A DNA stretch of 64,000 bases, taken from the NCBI RefSeq assembly GCF_004634425.1, contig NZ_SBJL01000002.1:310001-374000 (forward strand). The letters are read 5' to 3'. Positions within the stretch are counted from its first letter, which is position 1; each line of letters begins with the position of its first letter. Origin of the DNA: Vitreimonas flagellata. Its GTDB lineage: Bacteria > Pseudomonadota > Alphaproteobacteria > Caulobacterales > Aquidulcibacteraceae. The notes beneath the pieces were generated by a model, which saw only the letters and a program-made list of their open reading frames with translations, searched no databases and had not been told where the DNA came from. Of the stretch, positions 33,575-41,997 are shown piece by piece. The position numbers and the translations under genes were made by a program.

Positions 33575-34771
33575 TTACCACTTGATCTTCTTGCGGAGCC
33601 TGTAGCGCAGCCAGATCGCTGTGCCGTTCATCAGCAATGTGATGACAAGGAGCACGAGGCCCGCGGCGGCGGCGATTTCGAGGAATTCAGCTTGCGGGCG
33701 CGAGGTCCAATTGAACATCTGGATCGGCATCACGGTGAATTCCGAGCCCATCCAATGCGCCGGCGACCACGAGGCAATCGCGTCGCCCATCGTCGCCACC
33801 GATTGGATCGTCGAACCGTGCGGCAGGTCGAGCGTTTGGCCGGCTTGCACTTGCTGCTCGGTGAAATCCGGCAGCACGACCACGCCGTCATGATGGATCG
33901 TGACACGTTCAGTCGCCATCGGATCGACGGCGGCGCCGTATTCATCGAGCACGCCGATGGTTTCGAACGTCGCGTCGCCGGGACGGGTGATCGGCAAGAA
34001 GGCCACGAATGTCAGACCACCGATCATGATCAGCGGCGCGGTTTCGCCGAGCGCGCGCGAGATGCCGATGATGATGCCGGTGACAACACCCGGCAGCGCG
34101 TACGGCAGCACATGGTGCTGCGTCGTTTGCCACTTGGTGGCGCCCACCGCGAGCGCGCCTTGACGCATTTCCTGCGGCACGCCGCGCACGGCCTCGCGTG
34201 TGGCGACGATGACAACCGGCAAGATCAGCAGCGCCAGCGTGATGCCGGCGGTGAGGATGGATTGGCCGAAGAGATCGGCTGCGCTCTCGCGGAAGCCTTC
34301 GGGGAGGAAGCTGAACCAGCGCGCCGGGTTGCCAAGGAATTGCACGAAGATGCCGACGGCCATCAGGCCGAACAGGATCGACGGCACGCCGGCAAGATTG
34401 TTCACGGCGATTTCGATCGCGCTCGTGAGCGGGTTCTTTGGCGCGTATTCTTCGAGATAGACGCCCGCGAGCAGACCGATGGGGATCGCGACCAAAGCCG
34501 TGGTGACGATCACCAGCAACGAGCCAACCCAAGCGGAGAGAATGCCGGCGACCGCAGGGTCTGACGATGGGAAGCTCATAAAGAAAGCTGGCGTCAGACG
34601 ATGACCGCCATCCATCACCAGATCGGCGACGAGCGTCACCAACGTGCCCAAGCCGATGATCGTGGCGACGATGCCCCAGATCACGAACGACCTGTCTTTG
34701 AACTTGCGCGAAGCGAGACCCGGCGGATGCGCCGTGATGTCGCTCGGGCGTTGTGCGTCGATCGCGGCCAT
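33575..34771 (-). CDS. pstA: phosphate ABC transporter permease PstA
   Basis: 398-aa inner membrane permease. It has an N-terminal segment about 60 residues long before the family core and about six transmembrane helices. The EAA-type cytoplasmic loop is REAVRGVPQEMRQGALAVGA followed by TKWQTTQHHVLPYALPG, the contact to the ATPase PstB. A roughly 80-residue extracytoplasmic insert (about 260-345) lies before the last helix, making it longer than E. coli PstA. Overlaps pstC end-to-start. No pstB follows. Confidence 0.95.
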   Translation of the reverse strand: MAAIDAQRPSDITAHPPGLASRKFKDRSFVIWGIVATIIGLGTLVTLVADLVMDGGHRLTPAFFMSFPSSDPAVAGILSAWVGSLLVIVTTALVAIPIGLLAGVYLEEYAPKNPLTSAIEIAVNNLAGVPSILFGLMAVGIFVQFLGNPARWFSFLPEGFRESAADLFGQSILTAGITLALLILPVVIVATREAVRGVPQEMRQGALAVGATKWQTTQHHVLPYALPGVVTGIIIGISRALGETAPLIMIGGLTFVAFLPITRPGDATFETIGVLDEYGAAVDPMATERVTIHHDGVVVLPDFTEQQVQAGQTLDLPHGSTIQSVATMGDAIASWSPAHWMGSEFTVMPIQMFNWTSRPQAEFLEIAAAAGLVLLVITLLMNGTAIWLRYRLRKKIKW

Positions 34772-35694
34772 TAATAGGCCTCCCGGAAGCGGCGCTGCAG
34801 ATAGAACGCCACAAAGTTGAACATGAGCGTAAGCACCAGGAGCGCGAGGCCCGCGGCGAAGATCGAGTTGTATTCAAGCGTGCCGAAGGCGACGTCGCCC
34901 AGCGCAACTTGCGCGATGAACGAAGTTACCGTTGCGCCCTGCTGCGTGGGGCTCACAACCATTTGCGGCTGCGTGCCGGCTGCGACGACCACAATCATGG
35001 TTTCGCCAATCGCGCGCGACATGCCGAGGATGATTGCGCCGACCACACCGGAGATCGCCGCCGGCACAACGACGCGAAACGCCGTTTCAAGGCGCGTCGC
35101 GCCCATCGCGAAAGAACCTTCGCGCATCGAGCGCGGCACCGCGCGCATGGCGTCTTCAGAGAGCGACGCGATGTACGGGATAATCATAAGGCCCATGACC
35201 ATACCCGCTGAGAGCAGATTGAAACCCGGCAGACCTGGGATGAGACGCTGCAACAACGGCGTGACAAACAGCAGCGCGAAATAGCCGTAAACGACCGTGG
35301 GCACAGCGGCGAGCAGCTCAAGCGTCGGCTTTATCGTTTCGCGCGTGCGCGTGTTGGCGAATTCCGAGAGATAGATCGCGACCAGCAGGCCCAGCGGCAC
35401 AGCGACCGAAAGCGCGACGAGCGTGGACATGAAGGTGCCGGTGAGCAGCGGCGCGATCCCATAGCTGGGATTGTCGAAGAGCGGCGTCCACGTTGTGGAC
35501 GTCAAGAACTCGATGACCGAAATCTGCGCGAAGAATTTGCTGGATTCCGATATCACGACATAGACGATACCGACGACGATCGCGACGGCGGCGACAGCGG
35601 CAAGGAAGAGCAAACCTTCGATGATGCTCTCGCCCCATCGCACCTTCCGCTTGCTAAAATCACGTTCCACGATCACCCCCGCCCGCAGGCGCAT
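34771..35694 (-). CDS. pstC: phosphate ABC transporter permease PstC
   Basis: 307-aa permease with six hydrophobic helices, the first after a basic cytoplasmic N-terminus (VERDFSKRKVRWGE; a GTG there at about 35670 is an alternative start). The EAA loop is SLSEDAMRAVPRSMREGSFA followed by MGATRLETAFRVVVP. Pairs with PstA to form the membrane channel for phosphate. The stop overlaps the pstA start. A 207-bp gap with a hairpin separates it from pstS upstream. Confidence 0.95.
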   Translation of the reverse strand: MRLRAGVIVERDFSKRKVRWGESIIEGLLFLAAVAAVAIVVGIVYVVISESSKFFAQISVIEFLTSTTWTPLFDNPSYGIAPLLTGTFMSTLVALSVAVPLGLLVAIYLSEFANTRTRETIKPTLELLAAVPTVVYGYFALLFVTPLLQRLIPGLPGFNLLSAGMVMGLMIIPYIASLSEDAMRAVPRSMREGSFAMGATRLETAFRVVVPAAISGVVGAIILGMSRAIGETMIVVVAAGTQPQMVVSPTQQGATVTSFIAQVALGDVAFGTLEYNSIFAAGLALLVLTLMFNFVAFYLQRRFREAY

Positions 35695-35758
35695 CAGCCG
35701 TCACGATGAAACCGGCTGTCCGCCGGTTCATGTTTGAGGCGTCGCCATACTTCACTTT

Positions 35759-35772
35759 TGTGACAGTTTGAC
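35759..35772 (-). promoter_or_regulatory. possible PhoB half-site upstream of pstC
   Basis: On the minus strand GTCAAACTGTCACA contains AAACTGTCAC, identical to the right half of the consensus Pho box, while the left half matches poorly. It sits 65 bp before the pstC start. A shared GTCACAAA also occurs on the minus strand at 38383-38390 ahead of the porin gene. Treat as a weak candidate. Confidence 0.35.
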
Positions 35773-35863
35773 ATAGCCGCCTGCCAACAGGCGCAAGGGC
35801 GGTATGCAGGAACGGCGCAAAAGCGCGCCGTCGGTATTTTAGGCTAATAAAACAAAGCATTGA

Positions 35864-35898
35864 GGCCGACGGCGGGATCCGCCGCCGGCCCCTTTTTT
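35864..35898. terminator. hairpin between pstS and pstC
   Basis: GGCCGACGGCGG / CCGCCGCCGGCC with a 3-base loop (35864-35890), followed on the plus strand by CCTTTTTTC. On the minus strand it lies 12 bp past the pstS stop and could lower read-through into pstCA, giving more binding protein than permease, as is common in pst operons. Confidence 0.6.
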
Positions 35899-35901
35899 CG
35901 C

Positions 35902-36924
35902 TTATTGCTGCACCGGCTCAACAATGAGCGGGCGAGCGAGCACCTCAGCAATGGTGACGCCGATCGCTTGGCGGCCGCCGAAGGCGGTGCCCTGCGTGCG
36001 GCGTTGCGCACGTTGGAGATAGGTTTGGTAGGCCGCCGCCGGCAGCGGGACGTAACCAACTTGCTGCGAATAACGCGCGGCGTTGTTCAAAAAATACTGG
36101 GCAAATTGCTGCACTTGCGGGCGGCGCAGCGCGGCGGCGTTTACGTAGATGAACATCGGGCGCGACAGCGGCGCATACGTGCCGTTCTCGGCGTTAGCGA
36201 CGCTCGGCTCAACTGGGCCGTTGCCGTTGTCAATTGCCAGAGCGCGCAGACGGCCCCGGTTCTCTTCGAAATAGGCAAGACCGAAATAGCCCATGCCGCC
36301 CTGATTGCTGGCGACGCCCTGAACCGTCACGTTGTCATCTTCGGTCGGCGTGTAGTCCGTACGCGACGAGCGCGCGCGGCCAACGACAGCTTCAGTGAAG
36401 TAGTCGAACGTGCCCGAGGCCGTACCAGCGCCGAACAGAACCAGCGGCATGTCCGGGAAAGCCGGATTGATCTGGCGCCAGTTGCTGATGTTGCCCTGGG
36501 CTTCCGGACGCCACGTGCGTTGCAGTTCTTGCACCGTGATCGAACGCACCGGGTTGGACGGGTGCACAACAACGGTCAGCGCGTCGAACGCCACCGGGAT
36601 TTCGACATATTGAATGCCGGCAGCGCGGCAGGCAGCCATTTCACTGGCCGAGATCGGACGCGAGGCGTTCGAGATATGGGTTTCACCGCGGCAGAATTTG
36701 CGGAAACCACCGCCCGTGCCCGATTCACCGACGGTGACGCGGACGCGACCAGAGGTTTGTTGTTGGAAGCCTTCGGCGACGGCCTCGGCGAGCGGAAACA
36801 CCGTCGACGAACCGTCGATTTGAATGGTGAAGGCTTGTTGCGCCATCGCTGTGCCCGACATCGCCATCACGGCGACAGCCGCGGCGACTGCACGACCGGC
36901 CGTCTTGAACATTTGCAAATTCAT
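35902..36924 (-). CDS. pstS: periplasmic phosphate-binding protein PstS
   Basis: 340 aa from the ATG at 36924, preceded by GGAGGT. A signal peptide (up to SGTAMAQQ) leads to the binding protein start IDGSSTVFPLAEAV and the phosphate-binding GESGTGGGFRKFCRGE segment, then SNASRPIS and GAGTASGTFDYF, all typical of high-affinity PstS proteins. It delivers phosphate to PstCA. It sits between the porin gene and pstC in a common direction. Confidence 0.95.
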   Translation of the reverse strand: MNLQMFKTAGRAVAAAVAVMAMSGTAMAQQAFTIQIDGSSTVFPLAEAVAEGFQQQTSGRVRVTVGESGTGGGFRKFCRGETHISNASRPISASEMAACRAAGIQYVEIPVAFDALTVVVHPSNPVRSITVQELQRTWRPEAQGNISNWRQINPAFPDMPLVLFGAGTASGTFDYFTEAVVGRARSSRTDYTPTEDDNVTVQGVASNQGGMGYFGLAYFEENRGRLRALAIDNGNGPVEPSVANAENGTYAPLSRPMFIYVNAAALRRPQVQQFAQYFLNNAARYSQQVGYVPLPAAAYQTYLQRAQRRTQGTAFGGRQAIGVTIAEVLARPLIVEPVQQ

Positions 36925-36963
36925 AAGAACCTCCGTTGGGGAAGGAATTTTCAGTCCGAAATC

Positions 36964-36993
36964 GGCGGCGTCCGCGCGAAAGCGCACGCCGCC
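36964..36993 (-). other. hairpin between porin gene and pstS
   Basis: GGCGGCGT / ACGCCGCC inverted repeat (36964-36971 and 36986-36993) in the 80-bp gap after the porin stop. There is no T-run, so it is more likely an mRNA-stabilising or attenuating stem than a full terminator. Confidence 0.45.
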
Positions 36994-37004
36994 TAGTCGG
37001 GGGG

Positions 37005-38240
37005 TTAGAAGTCGAATTGCGTGCGGAGCGTGATGATGTCCGACTCGTTATCGACGCCGGCGCCAACGCGATCCATTTCGCTCATCGCGTAGTTCAGCTT
37101 GAAGCGAACGTGATCGACCGGCACCCAGTCGAGACCGAGCACATAAGCCGTCTGCTCGCCACGGCTCGCGCCACCGGCCGGATCAGACAGATCGATGTAG
37201 TCGTAGCGCGCGCTGACCATCCAATGGCCGATGCCGCCGGCGCCCATCGGCGTGCGCGGCGCGATCGCGCCGAACGATCCTTGGTTGCCACGATAGTTGC
37301 GGCTCTCGCCCGTGAGCGACCAGTACGCATCGACGTAATAGCCGTCGAATTCGTAGCCGACGCCGCCGGCGGTTTCGCCGTCGAGCACGGCATATTCAGC
37401 TTGCACGCCGAACGGGCCGTATTGCAGCGCGAGTTCTGCGCCGTAGGTCGTATCTTCCGAGCCTGAGATGCCCGGATTGATCCAACGCTCGCCGCGGCCG
37501 TTGGCCGGGCGCACGCGGTATTCGTAAGCGCTATCCTCTTCCTGATCGCGCTGGCGCGCGTGCAAGCCGAGGTGAACCAGCGTGGTGCCTTCCGGCGTGG
37601 TCTCGAAGATCGGCGCCCATGTGAAGCGGCCGCTGAACGCCTGCTGCTCGGTCGTGCCCATCGTGTCGCTGTCGTTCAGCGAGTCGCCTTGGGCGGCGAC
37701 GGAGACGTGCCAATTGGCGCCGCCGGTGATGAAGCCGATGCCGGCGAGACGGCCGTAGCCGAACGAGTTGATGATCGATGAGCGCTCGATGATCGGAATG
37801 TCGAGCGAGGAAATGCGATCTTCGAGCGGCGAGGTGATATTGTGTTCGCCGATGACGATGGACCAATCGTCGTTCACGTATTCGATGAACGCGTCATCGA
37901 CCGCGACTTCATCGGTGTTGCCGCCGCCCGGGTTGAGCACGAAGTCAACCTTATAGCGCCAATTCTCGTTGAAGCGGCCTTGCACGCCGAGGAAGGCGCG
38001 GCGGACATAGGTGTTGAGACCGCTCTGCGCGGCGCCCGATTCGATGTCCCAGCTCTGATCGGAGACGTCGTATTGGAAGCGGCCGCGCATTTTGAAACGC
38101 GCGTCGCCGAAGCGATCTTCGCCGACCGTACCGGTCCAGCTGGTGGTGTGAGACGGAGCGGCGGTCTGCGCGTGCGCGACACCCGCCGTCGCCGCCGTGG
38201 CAAGCGCGGCGAGCGCTGCCTTGGTGAGAACATTCTTCAT
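37005..38240 (-). CDS. OprO/OprP-family phosphate-selective porin
   Basis: 411-aa outer membrane beta-barrel. Signal peptide MKNVLTKAALAALATAATAG then VAHAQ; the mature part shows alternating strands with aromatic girdles (LHVSVAAQGDSLNDSD-like turns, FRYDVSDQSWDIESGAAQSG) and a typical C-terminal Phe (TLRTQFDF). FNENWRYKVDFVLNPGGG is a hallmark of OprO/OprP proteins. It would let phosphate or polyphosphate across the outer membrane. It heads a row with pstS, pstC and pstA, consistent with a phosphate-limited regulon. Confidence 0.9.
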   Translation of the reverse strand: MKNVLTKAALAALATAATAGVAHAQTAAPSHTTSWTGTVGEDRFGDARFKMRGRFQYDVSDQSWDIESGAAQSGLNTYVRRAFLGVQGRFNENWRYKVDFVLNPGGGNTDEVAVDDAFIEYVNDDWSIVIGEHNITSPLEDRISSLDIPIIERSSIINSFGYGRLAGIGFITGGANWHVSVAAQGDSLNDSDTMGTTEQQAFSGRFTWAPIFETTPEGTTLVHLGLHARQRDQEEDSAYEYRVRPANGRGERWINPGISGSEDTTYGAELALQYGPFGVQAEYAVLDGETAGGVGYEFDGYYVDAYWSLTGESRNYRGNQGSFGAIAPRTPMGAGGIGHWMVSARYDYIDLSDPAGGASRGEQTAYVLGLDWVPVDHVRFKLNYAMSEMDRVGAGVDNESDIITLRTQFDF

Positions 38241-38458
38241 TATGGAAACCCCCTTGGGTGAACCGAGCCCCTGCGGTGGCGAGCGACTCTGTCTCGTCCC
38301 CTCAGGCGAGGCGGGGGTTAGTCCTGCGTGGTGACGCCTGCGCGACGCTTCCGCTAAGGCTCCGCGACACTTTGATTGCGGATTTGTGACGTGGCATGGG
38401 CGCCGCAGGCCACTGATCCGCAGGCGAAATTAACCACGAACGGCTCTTTACATTGGGG

Positions 38459-38668
38459 AACGATCACCATATTTCGCATCGTTACCGGCGGACCTGGAAA
38501 CAGCGTCCACTAACGCCCCCTCGGCCCAGGCCACCTGGGGGATCGCAAACAACGGGAAGCAGGAAGCTTCCTAGGCGATCCTCCGGCGCAAGCTCCCAAG
38601 GGCGGACCTGACATTTAGCATGTCCGACTAACGCCGGCCTGGGTTTAACAAGCGTCGCTTCAAAAGCG
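38459..38668 (+). promoter_or_regulatory. speF-type structured leader RNA upstream of ornithine decarboxylase
   Basis: The 453-bp gap before the decarboxylase gene holds a run of stems: AACGAT/ATCGTT (38459-38483); GGCGGAC...GTCC...CGCC (38487-38517); GGATCGC/GCGATCC (38540-38581) enclosing the palindrome AGGAAGCTTCCT; a second GGCGGACCTG...GTCC...ACTAACGCC (38601-38635); and CGTCGCTT/AGCGGCG (about 38653-38667) near the SD. Position and motif agree with the alphaproteobacterial speF motif as I remember it. The rest of the gap (38241-38458) shows no gene. Confidence 0.65.
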
Positions 38669-38693
38669 GCGGCATTGTTTTGGGAGTTGCCGG

Positions 38694-39896
38694 ATGGACT
38701 CTGTCCTCTCGCCTCTTGACCTGACTGCGCGCCAAGCGCCGGAAGGTCCCGTGGCTATTGCACGTCCGCACCGCGTCGCCGCGGCTGCATCGTGGTTTCG
38801 TGAAAATTTTCCGGGCGAAGTGTTTTACGCCGTAAAGGCGAATCCGAGCCCATGGGTGCTCGATGCGCTCTGGGAAAACGGCGTCCGCAATTTCGACGTC
38901 GCCTCCGAGGTTGAGGTCGAGTTGGTGGCTTCGCGCTATCCGGGCGCGCAGATCGCCTTCATGCACCCGGTGAAGTCGCGCCGCGCCATCGCCCGCGCCT
39001 ACCGCGAATTCGGCGTGAAGACGTTCGCCATCGATAGCGAAGACGAACTCGAAAAAATCCTCGCTGAAACCGGCGGCGCGAAGGACCTCACTTTGGTCGT
39101 TCGCTTTGCCGTGTCGGGCGATGGCGCGGCTTACCCGCTCGCACGTAAGTTCGGCGTTACCGAAGAGGAAGCGCCGGCCCTGCTGCGTCGCGCGCGCCAG
39201 GCGACGGAAGAGATGCTTGGCGTCTCGTTCCATGTCGGTTCGCAATGCATGCGCCCGGACGCCTATCGCACGGCGATGGAGATGGTGAACCGCGCGATTG
39301 TGAAAGCGGGCGTCGTGGTCGATATCGTCGACATCGGCGGCGGCTTCCCGGCGATCTATCCTGGCATGAACCCGCCGGCGATGATCGAGTACGTCACCAC
39401 AATCAAAGACGCGTTCGAAGAGATGTTCGTCGCTCAGAACGCAAAGCTCTGGGCAGAGCCCGGTCGTGCGCTCGTCGCGGAAGCTGGCTCCACAATTGCG
39501 CGCGTTGAGCTGCGCAAGGGTGACGCGCTTTATCTGAACGACGGCGCCTTCGGCACCTTGTTCGACGCGACGCACTTGAATTGGTCTTTCCCGGCCAAGC
39601 TGCTGCGCACGAAGGAAAGCCGCGCCAAGCTCGCGCCGTTCCGTCTCTACGGCCCGACCTGCGACAGCATGGATGCGGCCGCTGGCCCGTTCATGCTGCC
39701 GGCCGACATCGGCGAAGGCGATCTGATCGAGATCGGTTCGCTCGGCGCCTATGGCATGGCGATGGCGACGCGCTTCAACGGCTTCGGTGAAACCGTGACG
39801 ATGGAATCGCAAGACGCGCCGTGGCCGAGCATGTACGGCGCAGCGCCAGTCGCGAAACCGAAGCGCACGCGGACGACGAAGCCGAAGCAGGCGTAA
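38694..39896 (+). CDS. PLP-dependent ornithine decarboxylase (fold type III)
   Basis: 400-aa decarboxylase of the eukaryotic/alanine-racemase fold, converting ornithine to putrescine. The PLP lysine is K48 in EVFYAVKANPSPWVL; HVGSQ (about 182-186), DIGGGFP (about 218-224) and WAEPGRALVAEAG (about 255-267) form the phosphate and substrate site; the second catalytic part is C323 in GPTCDSMD. A closely related lysine/ornithine enzyme is possible. A basic PKRTRTTKPKQA tail ends the protein. Preceded by a structured leader and followed by a strong terminator, so a single-gene unit. Confidence 0.9.
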   Translation: MDSVLSPLDLTARQAPEGPVAIARPHRVAAAASWFRENFPGEVFYAVKANPSPWVLDALWENGVRNFDVASEVEVELVASRYPGAQIAFMHPVKSRRAIARAYREFGVKTFAIDSEDELEKILAETGGAKDLTLVVRFAVSGDGAAYPLARKFGVTEEEAPALLRRARQATEEMLGVSFHVGSQCMRPDAYRTAMEMVNRAIVKAGVVVDIVDIGGGFPAIYPGMNPPAMIEYVTTIKDAFEEMFVAQNAKLWAEPGRALVAEAGSTIARVELRKGDALYLNDGAFGTLFDATHLNWSFPAKLLRTKESRAKLAPFRLYGPTCDSMDAAAGPFMLPADIGEGDLIEIGSLGAYGMAMATRFNGFGETVTMESQDAPWPSMYGAAPVAKPKRTRTTKPKQA

Positions 39897-39919
39897 GTCT
39901 AGCCAAGCACAAAGATCGA

Positions 39920-39952
39920 GGGCGGCCCACGAAAGTGCGGCCGCCCTTTTTC
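39920..39952 (+). terminator. intrinsic terminator after ornithine decarboxylase gene
   Basis: GGGCGGCCCAC-GAAA-GTGCGGCCGCCC hairpin (39920-39946, one bulged C) followed by TTTTTC. It ends the decarboxylase unit just before the convergent DUF2306 gene. Confidence 0.85.
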
Positions 39953-40795
39953 TTACAGCCCAGCCAATGCGCCCTGCACTTTCGGCAACCAGCTGAAGAG
40001 CGTGAGGCCAATGATTCCGGCCGCAGTCGCGATCGTGCTCAGGCCGACCGCGCCGGCCGTGAAGAATTTCAGCGCCGCATTCTTGTTGTCCGTGGCCAGG
40101 AAATAGAGTTCCAGCACAGCGAGCGGCAGCAGGTAGCAGGCGTAGCCGAGGATGATATCCGTCGGGCCGTTGAGGTCGGACGTGACGCCGGGAATATCGC
40201 CCTGGAACGCGATGCCAAGCACCGTGTAGCCCACGCGCATGAACCACACGCCGCTCACCACCATGAACGTGCGCAACGCCCAGCGGTGATGTTGCGCAAA
40301 CTGCCGCTTGAGCGCGAAGCGCAGCGTGATCCCAGCGAAGAGCATGATGAGCAGCGCATCGATCTGGATGGCGGCGGAGTTGAACGCGCCGAGTCCCGGG
40401 CGCGCATTGACCATATAAAGCGCGCCAATGCTGATGACGAACGCGGTGGTGATGTAGATGCGTCCGGTCCAGCGGTGAAAAGTTCGCGCGCGCTTGCGCA
40501 CCGCCGGCACGAATTGCAGCGGACCGGCGACATTCATGATCAGCGCCAGCGCCATGTGTGAGACAAGCGCGAAATTGCCGGCGACATCGCCATCGACGAA
40601 GCCATTGATCAGCCGATCGTTCCAAGCTTGCCAATTCGCTGCGAGCGCCGTGCCGCCATAGAAGCCCAAAATGTAAAGCGCGAACAAGAACTGCCCGATC
40701 AGCGCCACTGCGAACCACGCCACGCCGCTGCCTTTCAACGCCGCGCGAGAATTTGCACCCCAATCCGGCGCGCGCGCCATCACAGCATCCGACAT
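39953..40795 (-). CDS. DUF2306 family membrane protein
   Basis: 280 aa from the ATG at 40795 (MSDAVMARAPDW; two more residues if 40801 is used). About seven hydrophobic helices; the sequence LVSHMALALIMNVAGPLQFV, then KRARTFHRWTGRIYITTAFV, contains the membrane His residues and HRWTGR motif of DUF2306, which resembles heme-binding membrane proteins. Function unknown. Divergent from the AraC regulator with a 119-bp shared region that includes direct repeats, so it is a likely target of that regulator. Confidence 0.78.
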   Translation of the reverse strand: MSDAVMARAPDWGANSRAALKGSGVAWFAVALIGQFLFALYILGFYGGTALAANWQAWNDRLINGFVDGDVAGNFALVSHMALALIMNVAGPLQFVPAVRKRARTFHRWTGRIYITTAFVISIGALYMVNARPGLGAFNSAAIQIDALLIMLFAGITLRFALKRQFAQHHRWALRTFMVVSGVWFMRVGYTVLGIAFQGDIPGVTSDLNGPTDIILGYACYLLPLAVLELYFLATDNKNAALKFFTAGAVGLSTIATAAGIIGLTLFSWLPKVQGALAGL

Positions 40796-40827
40796 AAGCA
40801 ATCCCTTCGTGCGTCGCGCGAATGCGG

Positions 40828-40865
40828 CGACTATCGAGTTGCGATATGCTATTGCCGACTAACGA
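40828..40865. promoter_or_regulatory. direct repeats between DUF2306 and AraC genes
   Basis: CGACTATCGA (40828-40837) and CGACTAACGA (40856-40865) are spaced 28 bp apart within the divergent promoter region, the sort of arrangement used by AraC-type regulators. Function not shown. Confidence 0.35.
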
Positions 40866-40914
40866 TATCGGCCCATGACGCAGCGCTACAAAAACATGAT
40901 CGTACGTAACACGC

Positions 40915-41925
40915 ATGGCTGAACCGACGACTTCCGCCGGCTATACGAAGGCGTTGCTCGACTTCGCGGTGGGCCAAGGCGCGGACGAAGCGCGCTTGCT
41001 GCAGCGCGCCGCGTTGCAGGCGGAATCGCTTGAGGATCAGGACGCGCGCGTGCCGTTTGCTCGCTATGTCGCACTCACACGGGCGGCCAAGGAAGAGACC
41101 GGAAATCCCGCGCTCGCACTGGAATTTGGCGCCGCCAGCGATTTCCGCAAATTTTCTGTCGTCGGCCTGATCAGCTACGCCAGCGCGACCATGATCGAAG
41201 CGCTGATGCAGCTGAATCGTTATGGCAAGCTGGTCGTCGAACTGGACGGATTGGGCGAGGGACCGCGCTTTCAGCTCTCATCCGAAAACGGCCAGCGTTG
41301 GATGGACGATCGCCGCGCCAATCCGAATGACTTTTACGAGCTGACCGAATCCACCTGGTCGCGCTTCATCGTGCGCTCGCGCGAAGATTTTCCGCAGCAC
41401 ACCTACGCACTCGAAGCGCACGTCACGCACCCAGCGCCCGCCTATCGCGTCCGGTACGAAGAGCTGTGGCAAGTGCCTGTCACGTTCGGCAGCACGCGCA
41501 ACGCCATTCGCAGCAATCCAGAATGGGAGCGCGTGCAAATTCAGCCGGACAATCGGTACGTGTTCGGCGTGTTGACAGAACGCGGCGACACGCTGCTCGC
41601 AGAGCTCGAAGCTTCACGCACGTTCCGCGGCCGCGTGGAAGCTTTGATCATGCCAGTGCTGCACACGGGCGAGGTCAGCGTCGATCGCATCGCGGGAAAA
41701 CTCGGGACGAGCCGCCAGACGCTCTACCGCAACCTGAAGAGCGAAGGCGCGACATTCGAACAAGTGCTCGACGAGCTGCGCCATCGCCTCGCGCTTGAAT
41801 ATCTGCGCGGCCGCAAAGCGAGCGTCAACGAAACCGCTTATCTTGTCGGCTTCTCCGATCCGGCCGCGTTCTCGCGCGCCTTCAAACGCTGGACCGGCAT
41901 GAGCCCGCGCAACGCGCGCAAATAA
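40915..41925 (+). CDS. AraC-family transcriptional regulator
   Basis: 336 aa. Residues 1-200 form the Arabinose_bd/GntR-like N-terminal domain of the OruR/ArgR-type subgroup (YTKALLDFAVGQGADEARLL opening). Residues 235-336 form the double helix-turn-helix: VSVDRIAGKLGTSRQTLYRN and VNETAYLVGFSDPAAFSRAF, then KRWTGMSPRNARK, the AraC signature. The effector is unknown. The neighbouring divergent DUF2306 gene is the natural target. Confidence 0.9.
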   Translation: MAEPTTSAGYTKALLDFAVGQGADEARLLQRAALQAESLEDQDARVPFARYVALTRAAKEETGNPALALEFGAASDFRKFSVVGLISYASATMIEALMQLNRYGKLVVELDGLGEGPRFQLSSENGQRWMDDRRANPNDFYELTESTWSRFIVRSREDFPQHTYALEAHVTHPAPAYRVRYEELWQVPVTFGSTRNAIRSNPEWERVQIQPDNRYVFGVLTERGDTLLAELEASRTFRGRVEALIMPVLHTGEVSVDRIAGKLGTSRQTLYRNLKSEGATFEQVLDELRHRLALEYLRGRKASVNETAYLVGFSDPAAFSRAFKRWTGMSPRNARK

Positions 41926-41997
41926 TCAACAACGGTTGACGGGCGCGTCGTTCCGGGAAAAGCTCGCGATTGAGGGGCCCTTATCGAGGGTGACGAC

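Noticed and set aside
35759-35772. Strong complete Pho box before pstC
   Set aside because: Only the right half matches the consensus. It is listed as a weak site, not a proven PhoB operator.
38457-38483. Possible EcfG-type promoter (GGAAC ... CGTT)
   Set aside because: The spacer is 18 bp, longer than usual, and both sequences are better explained as the AACGAT/ATCGTT stem of the leader RNA.
38628-40916. 762-aa minus-strand ORF across the decarboxylase gene and DUF2306 gene
   Set aside because: It crosses two well-supported genes in a different frame and has no family signature. It is a GC-rich shadow ORF.
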